Below are positions 11,495 through 24,161 of a stretch of 64,000 nt of DNA, piece by piece. Origin of the DNA: Camarhynchus parvulus (Eukaryota > Chordata > Aves > Passeriformes > Thraupidae). Location of the stretch: assembly GCF_901933205.1 (NCBI RefSeq), contig NC_044578.1, positions 12,734,501-12,798,500 of the forward strand. The letters are read 5' to 3'. Made by a program: the position numbers and the translations under genes. Numbering within the stretch: the first letter of the stretch is position 1; each line of letters opens with the position of its first letter. The notes beneath the pieces are model-generated. The model worked only from the letters and a program-made list of their open reading frames with translations. It ran no database searches and was not told the DNA's origin.

Positions 11495-13110
11495 AAATAA
11501 TAAACTCATGCTTCTTTTTTGTGATCTTTTTTTTCTGTTTAGTCTTGAATTCCAACATAGACTTGGAAATTTACTTTTTAGAACACAATGCTTTTATATT
11601 TAATACAGTTTTGTGAATTTTCATTTCCAGGCCAGTGTATGGGTTGTATGGGTTATGTTTGTTTTTTGTCTTATTTCTCAATTGCCTGATTATTTTTTTT
11701 TATGTCATAAATGGCCAGTGAATTAAAAGGCTGGGAGTCACCACTGGAAGGTGCATGACCCGTATGAAGGCTTGAGTTCAGGCACCTTTGCTTTCTCTGA
11801 ATCTTAAAAGGTTAAATTTTGTTTGATGAATGAAAGCTATCAAGAAGAATTTGCTTTTTAATGAGACACCAAACCACCAACTTCAGTTATTAAAACTATA
11901 CTTGTCACAAGAATATGACCCACTTCTTCATCAATTTGAGCATTCTGGCTATTTACTGTATGTTTAAGAGAATACAAAGACTTTTGGAATATGCTTTGGC
12001 TTCTTTCATTCTGTTTAGTCTTTAGTTTTCACTGTAGCCCACCAAACCTTAACTTTCCAGCAAAACTAGTTTATCATGCTAATCAAATTGCAGGCTATGT
12101 GGTGCACTTTCTACCACGAACTCTTTAGATGTGCTCAGTATGAGAAAAGACTTAGTAAGTTTTTTGGGAGGACATTTTTACATTCATTGAAACTGAAATC
12201 ATTTAGGGATTCTAGAGACAGGCACTATATAAACAATTGCATTATTTTATTTTAAATATATTTGGAAACAGATTAAATAAGACACCATTTTTATTTTGCA
12301 GTAATTATTGCAATTCTTCTTATTTTTAATTCAGAGTCTCCAAGAGTGGCTTATAAATCACCAAGGTCAGCAGAAACTTCTACCTCACTGTCTATTTACA
12401 TCATCAGACAGCACTAACTTCTCTCACTCATCACAATATCTGTAAATCTTCACAATACTTTTAAATAAATGCAAATTTGTTTCCCAGAACTCATTTTAGG
12501 TAAAGAGAAATTTTCCATAGTCCCATATTAATAATCACAACTGATGACAAGAGTAGTATTTCTGTTCTCATGAAATTTCTGTATGAAAAAAAAGAAGTAA
12601 TATATTAATACATTCTACAGGCCTGTTTTTTAAAAGATAAAACAAAAAAAAAAGTATAAATGAAATGTTAAATCCTTTTAATCTTTCAACAAACTGCTAT
12701 AAAAAACACTGTTTCTTAAAATATACTTATTGTCATGATATATATTGAAGCCCCATTATTCATGAGGCAACAATGGTATTTTCCTTGCTGCATGTATTCT
12801 TTAAACTTCTCTGGGGATATGTGTTTCATTCCAAGTAAGACCACAGATTTTATTTTTAATAAAAGAGATTTAACTTTGCCTATATATCTACCCCATCATG
12901 AAAATTTTCCTTCCACCGGTATCCATTTAACCACTTCATGCTTTCAAATCTTAACATATGTCTCCTTCCATTTTGTTTACAGGATTCTATGCCTTAGACC
13001 AGAGAAGTGTAATGGAAATCCAGCTTCCCATTTACATTTAATATCATTGCTATTTTCTAGAGCTGAAATAGATTATTTGCCCACCATTATGAGAGCCCTG
13101 ATCTAATGAA

Positions 13111-13126
13111 ATATGCATATGCATAT
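13111..13126. repeat. 16-bp perfect palindrome with two ATGCAT cores
   Basis: ATATGCATATGCATAT is its own reverse complement and contains two overlapping ATGCAT motifs, related to POU/octamer half sites. It lies just after the 123-codon open frame. Chance origin is possible in AT-rich DNA. Confidence 0.8.
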
Positions 13127-13675
13127 AAAGTAGATGAAAAGTCAGCACAGGTGTACACCTTCAAGTCGAATAGCAAAAGTTCTTTGTGAAATCTCTAGCT
13201 TCAGCTGAGATGTCTGCATCTGGATTATAGATAAAAGAATAAAATCCTTTAAGTAAGTCAGTAGTTCTAATCGTTCAAGTGGCAACTTGCAGAGTCTGTT
13301 TTCATTCAACAGAATCCTTGGTCTCATTCTGGTTTTGCGAATCATTTACTGTATGGTGTAGAAATATTGGATTCCCAGTATACCAGTCAGAACATGCATA
13401 TAATTTTATTTATAAGTGTTTTTACAAGACTCACTTAATTACAGACGGATTCTGATGATGTATTGAGTAGCCCCAATGAGTTTATTGAGTACTTTCAGTG
13501 ACCCCTTGTAGGAAAAGGTGCTATTAGCATTAGGAAAAGTGGCTCAATTGATTCCTCAGTGTTTCAAAGATCATTTGAAATCCCCAGGTGCTAGATAAAT
13601 TGAAAGTTATATGTCATGTGTAACTCATACGGACTATGAGAAAATAATTTTTATGCAAAGGAGTTCACTAGCATG

Positions 13676-13745
13676 CACCCTGCCTCCCATTGACTTCATT
13701 AAGTCCCTGTGTGGGAGCAAGAGGCTGCAATTTGCAGATCCCTCT
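13676..13745. repeat. Decayed palindromic repeat, CCATTGACTTCA family
   Basis: The core CCCATTGACTTCATTAAGT (13686-13704) is followed by GGGAGCAAG and ends TGCAGATCC. This arrangement matches a foldback repeat I know from turtle, crocodile and bird DNA, whose centre reads like CCCATTGACTTCAATGGGAG and whose ends read GATCC. It is likely a non-autonomous DNA-transposon relic. I cannot give a formal family name. Confidence 0.4.
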
Positions 13746-15489
13746 GAAGAACTAGGTCTTTACAAGGTAATCTCAGCATACATCATGTTTTCACCAATGA
13801 ATTTGATGGAACATAAAACAAAATTGTGGTGACAAGCAAATCCATCAATGGCACACCCAGTAGATTCCAATTAAGTTAATTAGAGTAGACTTTCTAATGA
13901 GTGGAATGTCAAACACTGGATCCATGCCCAATGCTAATCATTCATTCATTTTGCTGCTGGTTCTAATTCACATTATGCCAAGGAGGTTTCATGCATTCTG
14001 ACACCAAACTATGAGCAAAGTGCTTCTGCTTTAGAAATAGAAATAGAAGTACAAGCACAAGTTTGACTCACTAATTAAATATGCCAGGGTGCAAGATATA
14101 TTGCTAAGTGCTATTCTGTCCCTATAAATGCAGGCATCAGCCAAAGCACAGAAAGGGTGTAAAGAAGGGTTTATCAAAATTCCACAGCATAAACAAGACA
14201 GTGACAGTAACTATCCTGTTAATCTGAGAAGTCTATTGAAGTGGCACTGAAATAATAAGGAAAAATCTCAGAGGTAAACCTATTACTCTGAAAGAGTACT
14301 GAAGTCTGAGTATAACAAAACCATGGAGGGATAACCACATGAATATCAGCCTAATTTCAGCTAAGTGCTTCATATATGATGTCAGAAAGAGAGTTCCAGA
14401 AAGATCCAGAAATATAGACTGCTTGCATCCAGGGGAAATATTCTCCTGCACCAGTAGCTTCAAGACATAAAAGGTTATCTGCCATCTGCTGATAATTAAG
14501 AATTCTTGAGCTTATTTTATACTAGCTTCAACAACTGATGAGGATGGATGTGCATTTGGGCACCCAGCTGTGCATTGGAGAGGCAGCAGCCCCAACACAC
14601 ATCCATCTCTTCTGATGATTCAGCTACAAGGACAGGAGCCTTCCTCAGGGCTGGAAGAAGGGAGACAGCTGTAAAACCCCAGTTCACAGCAGGTATTCCA
14701 TCCAGGCTCTAGTCTCTCACGTGCACTTTCTGTATTTGCGATATACTTACTGCATAGCAATTAACCATACTTGTAAGATCAGATGCAGAACATTGCCTTC
14801 AAATCCATTCTTAGGATACAGAATGTACAGGGCATGACTATCTTCAACATGCTGTGCAGGAAAGGAAGTTGAAGTTTCCATGGACTTGAAAGATCAGCTG
14901 GTATTGATTTGATTCTCATGCGCATTTTTTTGGTAGCTCAACCTGTTAACACTGAATTAGAGAAACAGCTTTAACTTAAGCAGTGTATATATGGTCTATG
15001 CTTCCTATGCCTGGAAGGAAGATGAAGCTAAATTTTCTGATTTTTTACAACAAATATACAACAGACTAAAGTCATAATCTTTTAGCTACTCTGTAGATGT
15101 TCTCCTGGTGAATTGTGTTCATAGAGCTCTGGTCCTCAGCTTCTGTCCACTCATGAGCTGAAGTTAGCAGTACCAAGAAAAATAGAAAGTTGAGCAGAGA
15201 CTGCTCTGAATAAGGTGGTTTCCCAAAACATACCTTCATTGCATAGAATCCAGAACTTTGGAGAATATTTTAGTGATCAGGTCAACAGTTTTCCCAGATA
15301 AATTCGGCAGTTATTGCACTCTGCTAAAAAGTCATGCTTCCTCAGAAACTGCTTATAATAGACATATCAAACACATTGGATGGTTTGTAATACATTCAAG
15401 GATCAGTAAGTCACATTAAATAAAAGCAGATTTAGTAAAATTGTGTAGCCTACACAGCATCATAAATTATTAAAATTAATGACCCTGAT

Positions 15490-15605
15490 CCCCTCTGCAG
15501 ATTACTCCATGGCTGACACTGGTATAATTTCATTGATATTAATGATTCACTTCCAGTTTCACAGTGATGTAAAGCTGGAATAATAGCATGATGATTCAGG
15601 TCTAA
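15490..15605. repeat. Possible decayed palindromic repeat, ACTGGTATAA type
   Basis: GACACTGGTATAATTTCATT and TTCACAGTGATGTAAAGCTGG flank a central ATTAATGATTCAC, with GATCC-like and GGTCT-like ends. This resembles old reptile/bird foldback repeats whose arms read like ACACTGGTGTAA. Divergence is high and the call is tentative. Confidence 0.3.
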
Positions 15606-16206
15606 TACTGTTAAATTAGCTGCACCATTTACATTAATAGATGGCAGGCAAATATGTCTTCCTTCATTCACTCAGCCCAGGTGATTAGGGAGTTCTTTTT
15701 CCTGTCCATTATATGGCACATTAATCCATACATTTCATATACACCTATATGGCAGTTTTTGGATCCTAATATTCAGTAATATAACTTTAGTATGGTGAGA
15801 ACTAGAGGTGAAGGCTGGTGAAGGAGGTTGTGTCAGAAATGGAATGAAACTTGTAACCTAAATTATGTTACAAGTGCACCTCTGGAATTTATTACTTCCC
15901 TAGTGGATTTCTTTGGTCCCAAATGCTGTTAAAGAATTGACCAGCCTTGCCCTGGGCCATTGCACCCTGTGGGACAGGTTTCAGGCTCTGATGCTTGGGG
16001 GGCACAAGCCCATCTGACTGTGCTTGATGGAGATTCTCCTCTAGGCCAAAGGGAATAAACAGATCTAGATTTACTGTGCTGCTTTGGAATTCAGCAACTG
16101 AAATGCTGTCAGAGTGCACTGATGTTTAAGCTATCACACAAGGTAAATCTAATTAACTCATTGCAACAGTCAGATCACAGATTTTTTTTTTTTTGCTTAA
16201 GAAAAA

Positions 16207-16243
16207 ATGCACACAAACATTTCTGATGCACACAGACGTTTGT
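16207..16243. repeat. Imperfect 19-bp tandem duplication
   Basis: ATGCACACAAACATTTCTG (16207-16225) is followed directly by ATGCACACAGACGTTTGT. The copies share the start and differ at a few positions in the second half. It lies just downstream of a T13 run at 16182-16194. Confidence 0.65.
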
Positions 16244-16815
16244 ATACTTTTGACATACACAGACAAGTCATGTGTTTGACTTTGCAAATTTAAATAAGAA
16301 AGAAATATGATGTTCATGCCCCAGTTACATGGCTACATAATAGCTGTTTAACGTACCTAAAAATCAATTTTGTAAGAAAAAACTCTTCTGACAAAATACA
16401 TCTTTCAATGTGACATATAGTTTTGCTTTTGGCCCACTAGTTTTTTGAGATTTCAGTATTTTTACTGAAGAGAATACCTTTAAATCAACAAATACTGTTA
16501 CCCCAAAGATTTTTATTCTCATCCATGTTATTTCACTAATATATACTAACGTGAAATGGAGAGAAACCATTATTGTAAATACTAAACCAGCAACACAGCT
16601 GACTTAGAAACATGGGTAGTCTGAAATACATTTCCCAGAACATAAACATTGAAAAAGCTACGGTTTTCTTAAAACATAGTACAAATATGTACACAAATAG
16701 TTATAGTTTAAACTTGACAGTTGGAACTGATGTCATTATAATGCTTGCACAAAATATTTCCAGGTGTATAAATACACTATACTCATCCAAATCTGAGGCT
16801 TACAAACGAATATGG

Positions 16816-16832
16816 CCTGTTCAGTGAACAGG
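16816..16832. repeat. 17-bp near-perfect palindrome
   Basis: CCTGTTCA at 16816-16823 and TGAACAGG at 16825-16832 are exact reverse complements around a single G. The inner part is TGTTC-AGT-GAACA, the everted arrangement, not the GAACA-nnn-TGTTC order of a steroid response element. Confidence 0.75.
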
Positions 16833-16849
16833 TTAAATTTTGCAAGTTG

Positions 16850-16916
16850 AGGATATTTAGGGTACCTAAGTACTTCAAAGTGTGTCAAATACTAAGGGAC
16901 TTTCAGTAAAATCAGT
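16850..16916. repeat. Possible decayed palindromic repeat, GTACCTAAGTACTT type
   Basis: TATTTAGGGTACCTAAGTAC followed by ATACTAAGGGACTTTCAGTA resembles the old amniote foldback repeat with TTAGGTACCTAA and CCTAAG cores. The clearer related copy is at 24074-24161. Confidence 0.35.
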
Positions 16917-19900
16917 TGTAAGCTTTACTTTTGTTTAATTTATATTTTGTTGTGTGATAATGAAGTCTCAGTTAAATTGCAGAATTCCATGAGAATTTGG
17001 CTATATTATTCAGAGTAACTGGCTAAAAGTATTTTCGCTTTAAAAAAAATCTGAATTACTGAAAGTGCTGAATTAAAGCATTTTCCTTTCTCTCCTGCAC
17101 TTTGGCTAGCTTTTGTTTATAGTTATAGTACTCCTTAGTTTTTGTTACTGATTATAATCTGAAATATTAATGTTAATTTTTTAAATACACTGTAGTATTT
17201 AGTGGATGTCAGAAAAGCTTAATGCAATACCATTTTTGTTGTAATGTGGGTGTCAAATCTATGTGCTCTTACACAGGATTCTAATTAAGTTCTGTGGCCA
17301 GTTTAGGAAGTGGAGTAGTGCAGCATGACTGCCACTACAGTTTTCCTTTCTTCTTCTCACTCATTACATTCTCAAGCACATTCTAAATGAAACTAAGTGA
17401 ACTTTACTTTTGTTTTCAGCAAAGTTTGGCACTGCTTTTGTTAGTAGCTTTATTCATGTTGGGGCTATTTATATTTTTAATTTCTTGTAATTTCTGGAGC
17501 TCCTATGTGCTTTCAGTGCCTTTGAGTTGCATTAGGAGCAGCCTCACTTCAAGTGTCAGCAGAGGCAGCAAGTGACAAGCTGGGGCTCTGAAACTGCTGA
17601 CGCTGGAGCAAATAACCGTGATGACAGATACCATGGCACTAAACTGGTACTGGATTGCAGGTGGTTGAAATATGAAAGAGGACTTTTATGTGAGAAAATC
17701 ATTATCCAGAAGAGACAGAGTGGTTTATTATGTCCAGACTTAAAAAGTTCTTCACCAAGAATGATGCTGCTGATATGATGCTAACACAGTACCACACCAA
17801 TTTATTTCTTTACTAATAAAGAGCCTATTTTGATGGGTTTGGCTTTTTTATTATTATTTGAAGCATCATTAGCATTATGTAAAATAAATAATCACCCTGG
17901 TTTCTTCCTTTTGTTGATAAATTGGTTCATTTTTTTTTTATTCTTAAGTTGCAATATCTGAATTCATATGTAAATAGAAAAAGACAATATACAATAAGCT
18001 ATAATCAAAATCACCTAACAAAACCAAATGAAACAAACAAAAAATATCCAAAAAGTAAAGGAAATTGCATATTTCCTGCAATTTGAGCTATGGTCTTATT
18101 TATTCTTGGGGAAAAAAAGAAGAAAAAAAGACTATTTAACACTTCCTAGAAGTCAACACCTGGCTTCTGCCACAGCAAGGGAGGAAGCAGATTCCAAAGA
18201 TATAAAATACAAGGAATTTGTCAGAAAAGGATCCCCATGAAACACCTTGTCATCGCTCTTTCATTAAAAGCTATTTTGACATAATATTATTTTAAAATTT
18301 AGCTTAATTATAATGTATTTTCCTTTTGCCTTCATGAAAACATCCTGAATGGTTTTGCTCTTCTGAGAAACCATTTCTCTACATTTCGGACATCCTGAAA
18401 TATCTTCAGTGAGGTCCTTGTAGTTTTTGCTCATTGATCTCATGCCATGTGAGTAACCTGAAGCAAGTGCTTTGTCTCATTAGGAAGCAGCCTTCTTTCT
18501 CTGGGAGCATGCAGCAGCCAGCAGTGACAGCAAAGCCTGTGCCACACCTGGCGCAGTGGCTGTGCCACTCTCTGAAGTAGTACTGAGCACATTCCCCATT
18601 TCTGTGCACACATGTTTATGCTACAGATTTGCTAGATAAATGTATCAAATATCACCTCACAAGCATGAATTTGTATATTGGAAAATATTGAGGTTTTTAC
18701 CTTTGATTTGGAAAGTATTTTAAGAGACCAATGGCCCTGAATAAAGGACAGGTCCCTTCAAAGATTCATCAGGATTTGACCTGCTGCTGGAGGTGTTTGA
18801 ATCAATAAATAAAGAAAATTGAGCTTCAGAAAATTGCAGTGTTCTTCACTCATTTTTCATAGAAGGAAGATAGAGACTAGAAGGCCTGTGGTGATATCTT
18901 CCCCCATAGCTCATCGAAGTTTTGAATCTTGTAAATTTGTTCTGTGCTGCGTTCCTGAGCACAGCTTTGATTTTAACATCTGCCCCCTTGACAGACTCTC
19001 CAAGACATTACATCATTTCATAAAACACTGAATGTGCACCTGAGGGGTGCCCATAAAACTCCTTTGGTTATCTCCATGTAAAGTACAAATCAGTGCTATA
19101 AGTCATTTATTTTCTCTTGTCTTCTCTGTTATGAACATCCTTTTAGCAATTCCATTGCATAGCTTGTACATATCTATTGCATCAGAAGTAATAAAACTCT
19201 AAAAGCATGCAATATGTGGGTCTTTCCTCTTAATATAAATCAAAATAAATCAAAATTATGCCACTGAGAGATGTACATGTTTAGGAATTTCTTTTCAGTA
19301 ACAGAGTTTTATTTAAGTTTACGTATACTCCAACCCTTCTCAAGGGAATATTTTAGGAGAATAGGAATGAATAATGTGACTGCTCTTCTGAATGCAAAAG
19401 CCTTGTAAGTTGCCAGCACTATGCCTTTCTGACTTTTAGATTCTAATGCCAGTCAAGATTCTAATTAAAATCAAATTCCAGTCAGAGATAATACTCCAGT
19501 TATCCAGTTATGGTAGTAATGTCATTTGCGGGAGGGGAGGAGGGGAAGGGACAGGGGGAAGACAAGCTGGGGACTAAAAATTATTAATTTTCATACAATT
19601 AAATACTACTCATGCCAAAGCACCTGTGTGTTGTGGAGGGGAAAACTTAGACTGAGATCTGGTGACATTTATTTCAAACATCCAGTTCATAGCAGAAAAC
19701 AACAGGTTAGTATAAATCTTTCATTATTTTCTTGTGTATGATGACAGACTTATGTGAGTATAAAAGGGGATGCTTCATCCTCTTCTAAAATGAAGATAGA
19801 AATACACTCAACTGCAGACCAATTACTATGATATTCAGGTATTTTGAAGTCTCTTGAATGAGAAACATTGAGCTGCACTTCTGTGATGATTAGCTTCATT

Positions 19901-22139
19901 GAGCTCTACTAGCAAATGTAGTACTTAACTTCAATCAATGCAGAGGTTAGGCAAAGGAAGTTTACTGTATTGATGGATTTCATGAGGGATGTATGGAGCC
20001 ATCTGGAAAGAGGTCAGTCTTATGAACCTGCTGAAAGAGCTGGCACTGTGGATTTCATAGAAAGTAGCCACAGACTTCAATCAGATTACACTACCTGAAT
20101 CATGAGACAGCTGCATACTCTCAATCTTACCTTACTTACAGACTGCAGTGTGCAAGTTCCTGCAAACAACTATTGATTCTGTTAAAAATAAATAAGAATC
20201 TATTACAGGGGAGACGGCTGTTTCTAGTGTTCAGAAATGTTTTATTGCCTTCCTGTTGAAATAGTGATGTCTTGCTCCAGGAAAATTATAATCCTAGGAA
20301 AAAAAAATGTATCCCACATCTTTAGGGAAAAGGTCTGCAGAATGAATCACTATTAGATATTCAAGATCAAAATTATGGGCTGATGTCTGAAAATAGGAAT
20401 ACTAGGCAGCAGAGAATCTAGAAGAAATGACAGGGCAATTGAAATGTTTAACTGCATAAAAGTTATGTACTTGCAGCTGGTCAGCCTCAAGCTGCTGCAA
20501 GATATGAAACTATTCTTTTGTAAAGCAAAGAGAAAGGGAAAATGAGATATCTGTGTGAAAGCCATTATCATTATTAATAATTCATATAATTACATTTTCC
20601 TTTAGATTGCTTCTTCATTTTGTAGTGAGTAGCTTATGGTGTTGTTTCTGTAGTTAACACATGCTTGGAATAATCATTAATAAATCCTATGGCTAAGTGT
20701 TTCTATGAAGATTTTATCTGATACTAGACTCTTAAGCACATTGCATTTTATCACTATTTATATCACTGTATTTATTCCTAAATATATATATAAGATTTTG
20801 CATCTGGTGCAATTTTGAAATGATATCCTGTGCCAAGTCAGGTTAGATCAGTATTTAGATGACAAACATATAAGGAACCATTACACAGAGAGTCCTTTAG
20901 AAAGAATTTTTTATCAGTAGCTCTTTTCCTGCCACCAAACCTGAAACTCTGCCCAAACACATTGTCAGAGGATGCCCTGCTTTCTTCTTGAAACCCCTGT
21001 CTTCTCTATAAGGTACATCTGAAGTCAGATCCATCAGACTTCCAGGCCATTTTGCTTTGCAGTAGAAAAATTAAATTCCTCTTTGAGAGTAGAAAAATGC
21101 CAAGCCTTTCAAACCAGTTACTGCAATTAAATGTTAACTAGCACATCCTGGAACAAGAGGGGCGAAAGTTCTTGTGCACCACTAGGGAGGGCAGATATAG
21201 CTTTCTGTGCCATGGAGTACTCCCTCCAGGTCAAGCACAGAGGGAAGCTGTGATTCACAACTGGAAAGCACTGAAACCCAAGCTGCTTTTCCAGATAGAT
21301 TATTTTAATTTTAATAATTTTTTTTTCAGATTCTGAAAACAGCTGGAGAAATCTCTCAAAGCATATGTGCTAGATTGAAAAGTATTAAATTAATAGCGTG
21401 ATAAACATTTGATTGAGTGCAACCTGAGGGACACTGCACAAATATTCACAAGGTCCAACAAGATGAGCAATGGGAAGGCAAAGAGACAGTATACAGTTAG
21501 AGAGAGACTTCAAAATTTTCAGCTAAATTCTAAAGCAATTACAACATGAAAGCAGTTATATTGATGAAAAATGGAAGTTTTAAAATCTCAGTAAACACTT
21601 AAATTATATTAAGATGCAAACACTGGGGTTAATGTATTTATACAGTTCCATTGAGAAGCATTGCAACTTCTCTAAAAAGTCCATGAATAATTTTCCTCAT
21701 CTGGTTAATATTAATCAAGTTTATATAAACTACATACATACATGATTTTTCTGTATAATTTCAAATACAGCATTTTTGAAGGTAATAGGTTCACTGGAGT
21801 GGCAAGAGCTGCAAATAAAAGGAGATTGAAATCAGAAATAGATGAAAGCACAGATATTGCTACATCAGCAAACAGAGAAGTGCCAGCAATTCTGGCCAAT
21901 CAAATACATCTTTGTATCAAAAAGGCTAAATGTAGGCATTTCGATATATTTAGATGCTATGTATAATAACACAGTGGAATCTTGGATTCTTCTGGAAAAT
22001 TAAAGGTAGAAATTAGCACAATGAATTGATTAAGCATCTTTTAAATAAAACATTCAATAAGATTATGAAATCCATACAGTCAGATTATTCTTCTAAACAC
22101 AAATGTTTAATCTGTCACTTGGTCTAAATTAGAATTTTT

Positions 22140-23130
22140 TTGCTTCAGATGTGTTGATGCTTGGAAGATAATTTCTCAATTTCAGACACAATGGAAACTT
22201 CCTGCAATAAAAGGATGTAGAGAGAATTTCACTCTCTGCATGGGACAGTGGAATCCCCCTGCATAGCAAGCTTCACATGCTACAAAAATGTGCTGCCATA
22301 GATAGATCTTGCAGGACCAAAAATGCAGCACAGTCTAGACAGAGAGAAAACCTCCAACCCCGGTATGTGTGGGCTGTGAGAAAAGGCATTTCTGGTCTTT
22401 AAGCGTAAAGTTGCCTTTGAGTCACTCTGAACTGCTTCTCAGCCTTTCAGAAAGCTCACAACAACCAGAAGGAAATGAAAGGAATACCTATAGCCTGAGT
22501 GTAACGTATAGGCTTCAAAAGGCAGAGAAGTGCCTTAGTTACTGTTAAGATAACTTCCTCATTTGAGAAAAAAAAAATAGGTGAATTAAAAAGGTGCAAT
22601 TACATTAGTATTTAAGTCTCAAAACAAAGGCTTGGTCCGGTCATTTTGCTAGCCTGTAACACAAGGCTGAACTCTGCGTTAATCAGCATCTCCAAAGCCT
22701 CCATTTTCAATAAATGAAATTCCCTATCCATTGGCTAAGACAGACAGGGTTTGTGTAGGACAACGCTTTGAAAGTTCCCCGCAATCAAGTTCTTTTTTTA
22801 ACTTCCACATTTCCAATTTGTTCTTCATTTCTTAGGCCTGCAGCAGTGTAGCTTAATTTATGTTAATGAATGGTTGGATTATGCTACTGTTGCCAAAGTA
22901 TCTGATAGGTCTGCATCGCTCCTCTGTTCTGTGACAATGCCTTCAGTGATTAGCTGGGCACATTTAAACATTGTTTGCACTGATATTTAAACTTCTCTAC
23001 GGCTTTTAAGCATGAAGACAGTGGCCAATACTTTGTAGCAGACAGAGAGCCAAGTATGACTCACCAAAGGCAGATTAGTCAGCACCGCCACACAGAGAAG
23101 AGAGAAAAGAATAAAAGTTCTTCATTTGCT
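22140..23130. promoter_or_regulatory. Candidate regulatory block (compositional inference only)
   Basis: This kilobase has no frame of note and no repeat I recognise. It carries isolated CpGs and clustered homeodomain/LIM/POU-like motifs, for example TTAATTTATGTTAATGAATG at about 22854-22874, GATTATGC and GTGATTAGC, mixed with balanced, non-repetitive sequence. That is the texture of vertebrate conserved noncoding enhancers. I have no alignment, so conservation is not shown. Confidence 0.25.
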
Positions 23131-23233
23131 AGTTATGCTGGAGACTGTTCTCAAGTGGGAATAACCTTCATGTCTCTTTTTTCAGTTTAACTCAGTAATT
23201 AGTAGGCATGGCTGTTTAAATATTTGCTTTTTT

Positions 23234-23269
23234 ATATTCTGTATTATATTGATATTCTGTATTATATTG
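23234..23269. repeat. 18-bp perfect tandem duplication
   Basis: ATATTCTGTATTATATTG is present at 23234-23251 and again exactly at 23252-23269. The lack of any difference suggests recent slippage. It may be polymorphic. Confidence 0.9.
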
Positions 23270-23849
23270 ATTTGCAGCAATTTCTCCAACCTGTCACATC
23301 TAAACTGTACTCACAAAATTCAAACTTATTCATGCTTTGTTCCATGAATGTATTTCAGATTTTCTTTGATATTTCCATTTTAGAAGGGTAAAAGTCAAGA
23401 AAATGAACAATTTCTGAAAGAGAGAATTTCTTTCAAATAAGTAAAAGTCTCCACTGGGCTTTGTTATCCTCTATGTCTCAATTAATGTTAATTTTGAAAG
23501 TGGATCCCATTTATTGAATTTTCACAGTGTTTTGCCCTGCACTTTTAAATAGAAGCCAACAAGAGTTGTTATCCAGTCCAGCATCTAGTGATCGATGACA
23601 GATATAGATTCAATTTGCTTGAGACAGGAAGAAAGGGAACTTGGATCTCCTACTTCCTCTGTTTTTTTAGAAAATACTAATATATTATTACTCAAAAAAA
23701 AAAACCTCTACTGCCAGTGTTACAAGCACTTGTCAACATTCATTTTATTTGAGCCAAATTCATTTATTTGTGTTACACTAAGAAAGCATTTAGCTCCAGT
23801 CTATGCATTTCTCTGTAAAGCTTGGTATTTTCCCCTGTAATTTCATCCC

Positions 23850-23928
23850 ACATCCTTCAATGAAATCCAAAAATTGTTTGAGAGTTTTGTCACAGGTGTC
23901 ATTGGGACTGTGATTTCAACCCTATTTC
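23850..23928. repeat. Decayed palindromic repeat, CAATGGGAC family
   Basis: TTCAATGAAATCC, then GTTTTGTCACAGGTGTCATT, then GGGACTGTGATTTCAACCC follow the order of an old foldback repeat: a first arm, a GTTTTGCCA-type spacer and a second arm ending CAGGATTTCACCC. The arms still pair partly. It probably belongs with the copies at 55671 and 60436. Confidence 0.45.
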
Positions 23929-24073
23929 ATGTAATCTGAGATCCAGCAATTAAATGTCTCAGTAAACCCCCATTTCTCTGACTCAAGGTTCCAGCGCTGT
24001 GACTCCATGTGTGGGGTATACTGAACAGGCATAAATCCTTGCAAGAATCAAATTTTGCAAAGGTTCCAAGAAG

Positions 24074-24161
24074 CTTAGGAGCCTAAGTTTCATTTTCAAA
24101 CACAGTTTAAGCACTAAGGAGACTTTGATTCACAATTAATGGTCCCTGAGCCACTTAGGAG
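24074..24161. repeat. Decayed palindromic repeat, CTTAGGAGCCTAAG family
   Basis: CTTAGG (24074-24079) and CCTAAG (24082-24087) form a small palindrome, followed by TTTCATTTTCAAACACAGTT, TAAGCACTAAGGAG and a distal ACTTAGGAG. This succession of CTTAGG/CCTAAG blocks around CATTTTCAAA matches a foldback repeat I recall from turtle, crocodilian and bird DNA. It is non-autonomous with no coding capacity. Confidence 0.55.

Larger units (their letters stand above)
10281..13110. other. Non-coding unique DNA with A-rich and CTTTT tracts
   Basis: No gene is supported. An A-rich CAA tract lies at 10800-10850 and a CTTTT-rich pyrimidine tract at 11469-11494. The window's longest open frame (123 codons, plus strand, 12735-13106) lies here. 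It has no recognisable domain, signal peptide or convincing splice context, and a run of this length is expected by chance in this much AT-rich sequence. Confidence 0.55.
13746..22139. other. Non-coding unique DNA with scattered repeat relics
   Basis: No gene is supported. All open frames are 76 codons or shorter. The stretch holds candidate palindromic relics near 15490 and 16850, a 17-bp near-palindrome at 16816-16832, an imperfect 19-bp duplication at 16207-16243 and a T13 run at 16182-16194. A small plus-strand frame at 21742-21966 has a basic, soluble-looking composition, but I cannot link it to any protein. Confidence 0.5.

Noticed and set aside
12735..13106. Longest open frame, 123 codons on the plus strand
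   Set aside because: No known domain, targeting signal or convincing splice context. A run of this length is expected by chance several times in 64 kb of six-frame AT-rich sequence by my rough estimate.
21175..21195. CTCF-like sequence ACCACTAGGGAGGGCAG
   Set aside because: It needs a two-base insertion in the CTCF core to match, and fixed spacing is required for binding.
21742..21966. Plus-strand frame with a plausible soluble-protein composition around residues 20-50
   Set aside because: I cannot connect it to any transposase or cellular protein, and there is no flanking support. Left as noncoding.
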